Shown: one piece after another, positions 42,930 to 50,880 of the stretch
How positions within the stretch are numbered: the stretch's first letter is position 1
Layout of the letters: every line of letters begins with the position of its first letter
Assembly (NCBI RefSeq): GCF_004348895.1
Contig: NZ_RRZK01000029.1
Coordinates: forward strand, 273,725 to 337,724
Length of the DNA stretch: 64,000 nucleotides
Direction of reading: 5' to 3'
Source: Pseudomonas vancouverensis
GTDB lineage: Bacteria > Pseudomonadota > Gammaproteobacteria > Pseudomonadales > Pseudomonadaceae
Made by a program: the position numbers and the translations under genes
The notes under the pieces: model-generated
The model's database searches: none
What the model was told of the DNA's origin: nothing
The model's input: the letters and a program-made list of their open reading frames with translations, nothing else

Positions 42930-43936
42930 GCGCCATTGCCCTGACCCGTATCCACAGTCGCACGCGCGAACTGGCACCGGGCTTTATCGTCAGCCTGATC
43001 GTGGCGGCGGCTGCATCCTTTTTGTCCGAGCACTACGGTGCGCCGGTCATGCTGTTTGCCTTGCTGCTGGGCATGGCCCTGAATTTTCTCGCCGACGACG
43101 GCCCGTGCAAGGCCGGTGTCGAGTTCACCGCACGTACGGTGTTGCGCATCGGCGTGGCGTTGCTGGGCATGCGCATCACCCTGGAACAGATGGCGGCATT
43201 GGGCTGGAAGCCGATTGCACTGGTGGTGATTCTGGTGGTGGTGACCATCAGCGTATCGGTGGTGGCGGCCAAGGCCCTGGGCTTCCAGCGCTTGTTCGGT
43301 TTGCTCACCGGCGGCGCCACGGCAATCTGTGGCGCTTCGGCGGCGTTGGCGCTGGCGGCGGCCTTGCCCAATCACCCGCAGAAAGAACGTGCGACCTTGT
43401 TCACGGTGATCGGCGTTTCGGCGCTGTCGACCCTGGCGATGATCGTCTATCCAATGATCGCCAAGTACCTGGAACTGTCGCCGCAAGTGGCCGGGGTGTT
43501 TCTCGGCGCGACCATCCACGACGTCGCCCAGGTGGTCGGTGCCGGTTATGGCATGTCGACCGAAACCGGTGACACGGCCACCGTGGTCAAGCTGATGCGC
43601 GTGGCGATGCTACTACCGGTGATCGTCACCGCCGCGATGATCACCCGCCTGCAGGGCGCCGACCCGACCGGTAAACGCCCACCCTTGCTGCCGTGGTTCG
43701 CCGTCGGCTTCCTGATCCTGGCGTGCATCAACAGCACGGGTTGGGTCGCGCCGGTGGTGCAGGGTTCGATCAACGAACTGTCACGCTGGTGCCTGGTGAT
43801 TTCCATCAGCGCCCTGGGCATGAAAACCCGCCTGCGCGAACTGGCGGCGGTGGGGATCAAGCCGATTCTGCTGATGGTCGGGGAGACTGTGTTTTTGGTG
43901 GTGCTGGTGCTCTTGCTGCTGCACTGGGGGCTCTGA
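42926..43936 (+). CDS. YeiH/UPF0324 family putative sulfate exporter
   Basis: The 336-residue inner-membrane protein has about ten helices; the family segments are ATAICGASAALAL and ATIHDVAQVVGAGYGM. YeiH-type proteins are annotated as putative sulfate exporters and occur next to genes of organosulfonate breakdown. It overlaps the Rieske gene by four bases and ends the operon, followed by a hairpin terminator. If a sulfonate is degraded here, this would remove sulfite or sulfate; the evidence is by family and position only. Confidence 0.9.
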   Translation: MSAIALTRIHSRTRELAPGFIVSLIVAAAASFLSEHYGAPVMLFALLLGMALNFLADDGPCKAGVEFTARTVLRIGVALLGMRITLEQMAALGWKPIALVVILVVVTISVSVVAAKALGFQRLFGLLTGGATAICGASAALALAAALPNHPQKERATLFTVIGVSALSTLAMIVYPMIAKYLELSPQVAGVFLGATIHDVAQVVGAGYGMSTETGDTATVVKLMRVAMLLPVIVTAAMITRLQGADPTGKRPPLLPWFAVGFLILACINSTGWVAPVVQGSINELSRWCLVISISALGMKTRLRELAAVGIKPILLMVGETVFLVVLVLLLLHWGL

Positions 43937-44001
43937 ACCCGTCACCGACAATGGTTTTATGGCAGGGCCGCACGCTATTGACTCCTCATGCCGTGCGGCT
44001 C

Positions 44002-44028
44002 AGGACCGGTGTCAGCCACACCGGTCCT
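44002..44028. terminator. Hairpin terminator between the yeiH-like and araC-like genes
   Basis: AGGACCGGTGT (44002-44012) pairs perfectly with ACACCGGTCCT (44018-44028) with a five-base loop and a short TTT. It serves the convergent operons on both sides. Confidence 0.78.
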
Positions 44029-44074
44029 TTACGGCGACTGAACCCAGCAGTCGCCATTTTTTTGCCCGGTGGAT

Positions 44075-45109
44075 TCAGAGCTCTTTCGGACCGCCGAGAG
44101 GGGGGGGGCTCGTTTGCTTCTGCGCCCGCCAGCTCGCCGGCGGCATGCCGAACTGGGTGATGAACCAGCGGGTAAACGAACTCGCCATCGAATAGCCGAG
44201 CATGTCGGCGATACGGCTCAGGGAGTAGTTGGGGTTGTCCAGGTAGCGCAGCACCAGGTCGCGGCGCACGTCGTTGATCACGTCGTTGAAGGCGCAGCCA
44301 TCGTCCTTGAGACGGCGTTGCAGGGTGCGCACGTTCATGCCCTGGCTCTGCGCGATCTGTTCGATGGTGGCGCGGCCCATGGGCAGCAGCAGGTAGATGG
44401 CCTTGCGCACTTCGAACAGCATCGAGGTGCCTTGATGGCCTTGCAGCGAGTCGAGGTAGCTTTGCGCGTAGCGAGCCATGGCCGGGTCGGCATTGGGGTT
44501 GGTCATGTCGAGGCTGATGTCCGGACAGACGATGCCGTTGAACTCGCTGCCGAACTCCAGGTTGCAACCGAACAGGCGACGATGCAGGTGCAGGTTGTCC
44601 GGCGCCTGGTGCATGAAGTTGACGCTGTACGGATGCCAGTGTGAGCCGAGCAACGCCGAGCACAGACGGAACATCACACCGATGGCCAGCTCGGTGGCCT
44701 GGCGGCTTGGCATCGCGGTTTCCGTCACTACTTCTTCGCGGATGATCACCATCTTGCCGGCCTCTTCAATGAAGATCGCCAGCGAGTCGTTCATCAAGTG
44801 CCGGTAGTTGACCACCACCTGCAGGGCATCGCGCAGGGTGCGCTGGTGGCTGAGCAGCAGGCTGACCACGCCGAAGTCCGAGAGCTGGCGCGACTCGGCC
44901 ATGCTCAGGCCGAAGGTCTGGCAGCCACTGGCGACAGCCGAGTCTTCCAGCAGGCGCACGGCGGCATCGATGGGGATGCGGTGCTCGGGAGCCAGCAATT
45001 GAGCTCGGCTCAGGCCGACGGCGTTCAATACGTCGCGTGGGTTGAAACCCAGGTACTGGGTGACCTCCAGGTAGTTGGTCAAGACGGCGGCGCGAACAAG
45101 CTTGGGCAT
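44075..45109 (-). CDS. AraC-family regulator with N-terminal arabinose-binding-like domain
   Basis: The 344-residue regulator has an N-terminal domain of the OruR/ArgR-type (DVLNAVGLSRAQLLAPEHRI) and two HTH motifs at the C-terminus (QGMNVRTLQRRLKDDG, ADMLGYSMASSFTRWF). It is divergent from a hydrolase gene and near the DUF1302/RND operon, so control of fatty-acid-like uptake is plausible. Its last codons contain a run of nine C (G on the + strand at 44100-44108), a possible slippage site that would change only the tail. Confidence 0.9.
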   Translation of the reverse strand: MPKLVRAAVLTNYLEVTQYLGFNPRDVLNAVGLSRAQLLAPEHRIPIDAAVRLLEDSAVASGCQTFGLSMAESRQLSDFGVVSLLLSHQRTLRDALQVVVNYRHLMNDSLAIFIEEAGKMVIIREEVVTETAMPSRQATELAIGVMFRLCSALLGSHWHPYSVNFMHQAPDNLHLHRRLFGCNLEFGSEFNGIVCPDISLDMTNPNADPAMARYAQSYLDSLQGHQGTSMLFEVRKAIYLLLPMGRATIEQIAQSQGMNVRTLQRRLKDDGCAFNDVINDVRRDLVLRYLDNPNYSLSRIADMLGYSMASSFTRWFITQFGMPPASWRAQKQTSPPPLGGPKEL

Positions 45110-45463
45110 GCGTAGGGCTTCTCTGGGCCGATGGAGATGGGCGTGAGCGTGGCGACTATAGCCAGCACGCCGACCGTTGAACAGTTGTTACAGCGTAGTG
45201 GATTTGCGCGCCCTGGCCGCCTCGAAGAGCCACGCGGGATCAGGTGATCGACCTCCATCCGTTGATTACAGGGGAGTTGCACCTGTCCACGGGTTTTTTC
45301 GACCAGCGGTCGCCCCTGACCAGCGCCCGGCAATTTGTCATCAAAAGAAAAGTGCCTGACGTCCAATGTAAAGCGACCCGGGTGGGCGCTCTTTAATGTC
45401 GACACAACAAAAAGACTCTGGCGATAGAGCCAGTCGAGTCATCGAGAAAGTGAAGGTGCTGAC
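45110..45463. other. Divergent control region, 354 bases
   Basis: This gap holds the promoters of the AraC and hydrolase genes. A minus-strand frame contains MEVDHLIPRG and LRCNNC, which recalls an HNH endonuclease remnant, but most of the domain is missing. No other structured element was seen. Confidence 0.5.
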
Positions 45464-46030
45464 GTGGATAAACTGCAAACTGCCGCCACCGTTCTGATCG
45501 TGCCGGGCCTGCGCGAGCACGTCGCCGAGCATTGGCAGACGCTGCTTGAACAACGGCTTTCGAAAGTGCGCAGTGTTGCGCCACTGGAGACCGACAAACT
45601 CGACTGCCAGGCACGGGTGCGCGCCATTCAGCATGAACTTGAGCAGATCGACGGGCCAGTGATTCTGGTGGCCCACAGCGCCGGTGTACTGATGGTCGCC
45701 CATTGGGCGGCGCAATTTCAGCGTCCGATCAAGGGCGCCTTGCTGGCGGCACCACCGGACCTCGATGCGGTCTGGCCGGCCAACTATCCGTCCTCCGAGA
45801 CCCTGCGCAGTCAGGGCTGGAACCCGTTACCCAAAGGCCCGCTGCCGTTTCCGAGCATCGTCGCCGCAAGCACCAACGATCACCTGGCCAGCCTCGCGGC
45901 GGCCACCCACCTGGCCGAAGGCTGGGGCGCCGAATTGCTCAACCTGGGCGATGTCGGTCATCTCAATCCGGCCGCAGGATTTGGCCCTTGGGCACAAGCC
46001 GAGGCACTGATCCTGAAGCTGGACCGCTGA
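45464..46030 (+). CDS. RBBP9/YdeN-family alpha/beta hydrolase
   Basis: This small 188-residue serine hydrolase starts with VLIVPGLREHVAEHWQ and has the nucleophile Ser in LVAHSAGVLM, the acid in ASTNDHLASL and the His in GDVGHLNPAAG. A GTG start with AAGG upstream is used. Physiological substrates of this family are little known. It lies between the AraC gene and the DUF1302 operon and could hydrolyse an ester related to that uptake system. Confidence 0.87.
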   Translation: MDKLQTAATVLIVPGLREHVAEHWQTLLEQRLSKVRSVAPLETDKLDCQARVRAIQHELEQIDGPVILVAHSAGVLMVAHWAAQFQRPIKGALLAAPPDLDAVWPANYPSSETLRSQGWNPLPKGPLPFPSIVAASTNDHLASLAAATHLAEGWGAELLNLGDVGHLNPAAGFGPWAQAEALILKLDR

Positions 46031-46154
46031 TACAGGAACCGGGCTGGCATCACGCCAACCGGTAATTGCCCTCACACCTGAAAACGCACACCCGAAGAGG
46101 TTTGCGTGAGGGCGGCTGCGCTTAAAACAAATACAAAAAGGCGGAGACAACGCA

Positions 46155-48158
46155 ATGCACAACAAGAATCATCGTTTCACGGCTTCGCGCTACAGCTTGC
46201 TCGCTTCGGCCGTCCTGGCTGCAATCGTGCCGACCGCCCATGCGGTAGAACTCGACCTGGGCAACCCCGACTGGTCGGCGCGTCTGGATAACACCGTCAA
46301 ATACAACTACGGCGTCCGCACCGAAGGTGCCGACAAACGCATGCTCGGCACGCCGAACAACAACGACGGCGATTACAACTTCCGCAAGGCCGGCACCAAC
46401 ATCACCAACCGTATCGATCTGCTGACCGAGATGGACGTGGTCTACAAGAATGCCATGGGTTTTCGCGTCAGCGCCGCCAGTTGGTACGACAAGGCCTATG
46501 ACAACACCGGCTCGAACTCCAACCCGTTCGTCAACGGCAACGGCGACGTCTCGGGCCTGGTCAAGAACGACACCCGTCCAGGGTTAGGTGGTGTCACCCG
46601 GGACAACGTCGGCAATGGCAGCCCGCACCTGAGCAACTACGCCCAGCGTTACTACAGCGGTCCATCCGGTGAAATCCTCGACGCCTTCGTGTTCTACAGC
46701 ACCGAGATCGGCGAAGAGTCGATGCTCAACGTCAAGGCCGGCCAGCACAACGTGTTCTGGGGCGAAACCATCCTCAACCCGGTGCATTCGGTCAGCTACG
46801 GCCAGTCCGGTCTCGACCTGGCCAAGCTTGCCGCGTCGCCGGGTACCGAAGCCAAGGAGTTGTTCGTACCGCGCGAGCAGGTGTCGATGACCTTCACCAT
46901 CAACCCGGAACTGACCGTGGGCGCCCAGTACTTCCTTGATTGGGATGCCGCGCGTCTGCCGGAAGCGGGCACCTACTACGGCGGCTCCGACCTGGTCGGC
47001 TTCGGTGCGCAATCGTTCCTGCTGGGCAACACCAACAGCCCGTCCGGCGCACCGGCACTGGGTTGCGGCCTGGCACCGTGCAACGCCCTGACCAACGTGG
47101 TCCGTGGCAAGGACCTGACGCCGCACAGCAGCGGTGACTGGGGCGTCATGGCCAAGTGGTCGCCAGCCTGGCTGGACGGCACCCTGGGTGTCTACTTCCG
47201 TAATACCTCGGACATCCTGCCCCAGGCTTACCTGACGGCCACCGGCATTTCCGCGGCCAACCCCAACGGCACCCGTGCCGGGACCCTCGGCTCGGTGGTC
47301 AACACCCTCAACTCGTTGAACACCGCCAGCTATCAACTGGCCTACGGCGACGACATCCAGATCTTCGGCCTGAGCCTGTCCAAGGAAGTCGGTGGCGTCA
47401 GTGTCGGCTCCGACCTGAACATGCGCCACAACATGCCACTGGCGAGTATCCCGGCAATTGTCAGCTCGACCGATCCGCTGGGACTGGGTCAAGGCCTGGG
47501 CCTGTTGCCTCCGCGTACTGCCGACAGTGGCGTGGTCTATGACACCCCGCGCCGTGGCGACAGCATGGCCGCCACCGGTGACACCCTGCACTGGACGCTC
47601 AACGGTCTGATGACCCTGCCGAGAACCCCGGTCTTCGACTCGGCGACGCTGCTGGGCGAGCTGTACTACAGCAACCTGCTCAAGCTCGATAACAAGAACT
47701 CGGCGCTCTACAAGGGCAACGATTCCTATCACGGCATCGACGCGCCGACCCGCGACAACTGGGGTATCGCCGTCAACTTCACACCGACTTGGTACCAGGT
47801 GTTCCCCGGTGTCGACCTCAACGCGCCGATGTCGGTCAACGTCGGCCTGGCCGGTGTCTCGCCGGTCTCCGGCGGCGGCGCCAAGGACACCGGCAACTAC
47901 GCCTTGGGCGTGGGCGCCGTTGTGTACAACAAATACTTCGTCGACCTGAAGTACGTGGACTCCTTCGGCAAGACCGACAAGTGCAACAACAGTGGCGTCA
48001 GTACCGGCCCGAACGGCGGCGACGGTTCGACCCCGAACGCTTTCAGCGGCAACGAAAACTACGCCTGTTACGCCGGGGGCTACTCGGCCTTTTCCGGAGG
48101 CGGTGCCACGACCGAAGACCGTGGTGCGGTGTACCTGACCATGAAAACCACATTCTGA
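46155..48158 (+). CDS. DUF1302 outer-membrane protein (porin-like)
   Basis: This 667-residue protein has a signal peptide (YSLLASAVLAAIVPTAHA) and a mature, beta-rich sequence ending in Phe (TMKTTF), as expected of a beta-barrel outer-membrane protein. DUF1302 proteins are regularly coupled with DUF1329 and an RND protein in pathways for hydrophobic substrates. GGAGAC precedes the ATG. It heads the operon to 56856. Confidence 0.9.
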   Translation: MHNKNHRFTASRYSLLASAVLAAIVPTAHAVELDLGNPDWSARLDNTVKYNYGVRTEGADKRMLGTPNNNDGDYNFRKAGTNITNRIDLLTEMDVVYKNAMGFRVSAASWYDKAYDNTGSNSNPFVNGNGDVSGLVKNDTRPGLGGVTRDNVGNGSPHLSNYAQRYYSGPSGEILDAFVFYSTEIGEESMLNVKAGQHNVFWGETILNPVHSVSYGQSGLDLAKLAASPGTEAKELFVPREQVSMTFTINPELTVGAQYFLDWDAARLPEAGTYYGGSDLVGFGAQSFLLGNTNSPSGAPALGCGLAPCNALTNVVRGKDLTPHSSGDWGVMAKWSPAWLDGTLGVYFRNTSDILPQAYLTATGISAANPNGTRAGTLGSVVNTLNSLNTASYQLAYGDDIQIFGLSLSKEVGGVSVGSDLNMRHNMPLASIPAIVSSTDPLGLGQGLGLLPPRTADSGVVYDTPRRGDSMAATGDTLHWTLNGLMTLPRTPVFDSATLLGELYYSNLLKLDNKNSALYKGNDSYHGIDAPTRDNWGIAVNFTPTWYQVFPGVDLNAPMSVNVGLAGVSPVSGGGAKDTGNYALGVGAVVYNKYFVDLKYVDSFGKTDKCNNSGVSTGPNGGDGSTPNAFSGNENYACYAGGYSAFSGGGATTEDRGAVYLTMKTTF

Positions 48159-48199
48159 TTCACCACTGATTTGCCACAAGCAAGCAGGAGAATAACAAG

Positions 48200-49558
48200 A
48201 TGACACTCGCAAAAACCGTGTTGGCCGCATCCCTGGCCATGATCCTCGCCGCACAGGCGCAGGCCGCTGTTTCACCTCAGGACGTTGCCAAGCTCGGCAG
48301 CAGCCTGACCCTGGTAGGCGCCGAAAAGGCCGGGAACGCTGATGGTTCCATTCCGGCCTATGACGGTGGCCTGACCACGCCACCTGCCAGCTTCAAGGCC
48401 GGTGACAGCATGCGCCCGGACCCGTTTGCCAATGAAAAACCGTTGCTGGTGATCGATGGCAAAAACGTCGACCAGTACAAGAACTCGCTGACCGCCACCA
48501 CCGTGGAACTGGCCAAGCGTTTCCCGACTTTCCACGTCGACGTCTACCCGACCCACCGCACCGTGTCGCTGCCCAAGGCCGTGCTGGATAACGGCGTGAA
48601 AAACGCCAGCGGCGCCAAGTCCCTGGAAGGCGGTCTGGCCATCGACAACGTCCTGCCGGGCGTGCCGTTCCCGATCCCGCAATCGGGCAACGAGGCGATG
48701 TGGAACTTCCTGCTGCGTTACCAGGGCGTGAGCATCAGCTCCAAGTACGACTCGTGGAACGTCGACTCGGCCGGCGTCGCCAGCCTGGCGACCACCGGGC
48801 AGGCGAACATCTCCTACCCGATCTACGAGAACCTGGCGCAGCCGATCAGCAGCTCGGACGTGTACTACCAGATGAAGCTGGCGTACACCGGCCCGGCCCG
48901 CCGTGCCGGCGAGGCGATCATGCTCAAGGACGCCGCCAACCCGTTGCAGCAACCGCGTCGCGCCTGGCAGTACCTGCCTGGTCAGCGTCGGGTGAAGCTG
49001 GCGCCGAGCCTGGCTTACGACACGCCAAACCCGGGTACTGCCGGTGCAGGCACCTATGACGACGTGTTCGTCTTCAACGGTGCACTGGATCGCTACGACT
49101 GGAAGCTGGTGGGCAAGCAGGAAATGATCGTGCCCTACAACACCTACAAGCTGACCTACGCCCAGGACCCTAAAGCACTGACCACCGCCAACCACCTCGC
49201 GCCAGACTTCGTGCGCTGGGAAAAACACCGCGTGTGGGTCGTCGAAGGCACCCTCAAGGCCGGTGCGCGCCACATCTACGCCAAGCGCCGCTTCTACCTC
49301 GACGAAGACAGCTGGACCGCTCTGGCCTCGGATCAATATGACGCCCGTGGCCAGCTCTATCGCGGTTCCTTCGCCTTCCTGAGCCAGAGCTACGACAAGC
49401 AGGTGCCGGACTCGACGCCGTTCATGATCTACGACCTGGTCGGCGGTTCGTACAACATCAACGGTGTGGTCGGCCCGTACGGCGGCATCAAGTACATCGA
49501 TCCACTCTCCAAGGCCCAGTGGTCGTCGGAATCCCTGGCCGGTAGTGGCATTCGTTAA
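48200..49558 (+). CDS. DUF1329 exported protein
   Basis: This 452-residue protein has a signal peptide (VLAASLAMILAAQAQA) and a periplasmic beta-rich domain with YVGPARRAGEAIML-like and QRRVKLAPS segments characteristic of DUF1329. The fold is LolB-like and the protein is thought to help move hydrophobic molecules between outer-membrane and inner-membrane parts. CAGGAG lies before the ATG. It follows the DUF1302 gene by 41 bases. Confidence 0.88.
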   Translation: MTLAKTVLAASLAMILAAQAQAAVSPQDVAKLGSSLTLVGAEKAGNADGSIPAYDGGLTTPPASFKAGDSMRPDPFANEKPLLVIDGKNVDQYKNSLTATTVELAKRFPTFHVDVYPTHRTVSLPKAVLDNGVKNASGAKSLEGGLAIDNVLPGVPFPIPQSGNEAMWNFLLRYQGVSISSKYDSWNVDSAGVASLATTGQANISYPIYENLAQPISSSDVYYQMKLAYTGPARRAGEAIMLKDAANPLQQPRRAWQYLPGQRRVKLAPSLAYDTPNPGTAGAGTYDDVFVFNGALDRYDWKLVGKQEMIVPYNTYKLTYAQDPKALTTANHLAPDFVRWEKHRVWVVEGTLKAGARHIYAKRRFYLDEDSWTALASDQYDARGQLYRGSFAFLSQSYDKQVPDSTPFMIYDLVGGSYNINGVVGPYGGIKYIDPLSKAQWSSESLAGSGIR

Positions 49559-49594
49559 GCCCACTGCAACAAACGCCTGGCCGCTCCGGTGTGT

Positions 49595-49694
49595 TGTAGG
49601 AGCGAGCCTGCTCGCGATGGACTCAACAACACCGCGGGGAACCAGATGCCCCGCGTCATCGTTGACCACCATCGCGAGCAGGCTCGCTCCTACA
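49595..49694. repeat. Paired REP palindromes (REPIN) inside the operon
   Basis: TGTAGGAGCGAGCCTGCTCG (from 49595) and its inverse CGAGCAGGCTCGCTCCTACA (to 49694) flank about 55 bases. It splits the DUF1302-DUF1329 pair from the YCF48 and RND genes and may lower downstream mRNA levels. Confidence 0.88.
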
Positions 49695-49776
49695 GGGACC
49701 AAGTGGGCAGGCGTGAGGTTTGAACGTCAGGCACACGGATGTGTGTTTCGGCGCGGTTCTCCGAAGAGGGTGCGGT

Positions 49777-50865
49777 ATGTGTGCGTATAGAAAAGATTGG
49801 CGGCTGGCGTTTGGCCTGCTGCTGGGCCTGTTGCAGGGTGTCAGCCATGCAGCCGGCTTTGTCGATGTGCTGGACCTGCCCGCCAGGGCCAGCAGCCTGG
49901 CCGTCAACAGTCCGTTGTCAGGCATGGCCCGCGCCGGTTCGCGGGTGATCAGTGTCGGCCAGCGTGGCCACATTCTGTTTTCCGATGATTCAGGATTGCA
50001 CTGGCAGCAGGCCTCCGTGCCGGTCAGTGCCGACCTCACCGCCGTGAATTTCCCGACCGCGACCCAAGGCTGGGCGGTGGGCAATGACGGCGTGGTGCTG
50101 CACAGCAGCGATGCCGGTGCGAGCTGGCAAAAGCAACTCGACGGCCGCCAGATCGGCGCCTTTCTGCAAGCCCATTACGCGACACTGGCCAAGGCCGAGC
50201 CGGGTAACGAACAGTGGTCGGCGCTGGCCGCCGAAGGCCAGCGCATGGCCGAGCAGGGCGCGGATAAACCCTTGCTCGACGTCTGGTTTGCCAATGAAAA
50301 AACCGGCTACGTGGTCGGTGTATTCAACCTGATCCTGCGCACTGACGACGGCGGCCAGACCTGGACCCCGTATCAGGACCGCACCGACAACCCGCAAGGT
50401 TTCCACCTCAATGCCATCGCCTCTACCGGCGATGCGTTGTACATCGCCGGCGAGCAGGGCCTGTTGCTCAAGTGGGACGACGCGGCGCAACGCTTCGCCG
50501 CCGTAGTGACGCCGTATCAGGGCAGCTTCTTCGGCGTGCTCGGCAAGCCCGGAGAAGTACTGGTCTACGGCCTGCGCGGCAACGTGCTGCGCAGCATCGA
50601 CGGCGGGCAGAACTGGAGCGCCCTCGACACCGGCCTGCACGTCAGCATCACCGCCGGCCTTATCGACCAGCAGGGCAACTATCGCCTGTTCACCCAGGGC
50701 GGGCAGATGCTGGTCAGCCAGGGCAGCGGCGCGCAGTTGCAACTGATTCGAAAAGCGGCGCCGACTCCGGTCGCCGGGGCCACCCAAACCGTCGATGGCG
50801 GGTTGGTCGTGGCGGGCAGCCGCGGTGTCCAGACGTTGTCTGGCGACCTGGCCCAAAAACCTTAA
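49777..50865 (+). CDS. YCF48/BNR beta-propeller-like exported protein
   Basis: The 362-residue protein has a signal peptide (FGLLLGLLQGVSHAAG) and several repeats of the type RGHILFSDDSGLHW, VLHSSDAGASWQK, LILRTDDGGQTW and VLRSIDGGQNW, the Asp-box propeller repeats also seen in the photosystem assembly factor YCF48. It probably folds as a periplasmic beta propeller. It is 15 bases from the RND gene, so it likely works with it. ATG 49777 has GAAGAGGG before it; a longer frame is a shadow. Confidence 0.88.
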   Translation: MCAYRKDWRLAFGLLLGLLQGVSHAAGFVDVLDLPARASSLAVNSPLSGMARAGSRVISVGQRGHILFSDDSGLHWQQASVPVSADLTAVNFPTATQGWAVGNDGVVLHSSDAGASWQKQLDGRQIGAFLQAHYATLAKAEPGNEQWSALAAEGQRMAEQGADKPLLDVWFANEKTGYVVGVFNLILRTDDGGQTWTPYQDRTDNPQGFHLNAIASTGDALYIAGEQGLLLKWDDAAQRFAAVVTPYQGSFFGVLGKPGEVLVYGLRGNVLRSIDGGQNWSALDTGLHVSITAGLIDQQGNYRLFTQGGQMLVSQGSGAQLQLIRKAAPTPVAGATQTVDGGLVVAGSRGVQTLSGDLAQKP

Positions 50866-50880
50866 GAGCGAGAACCAGAC

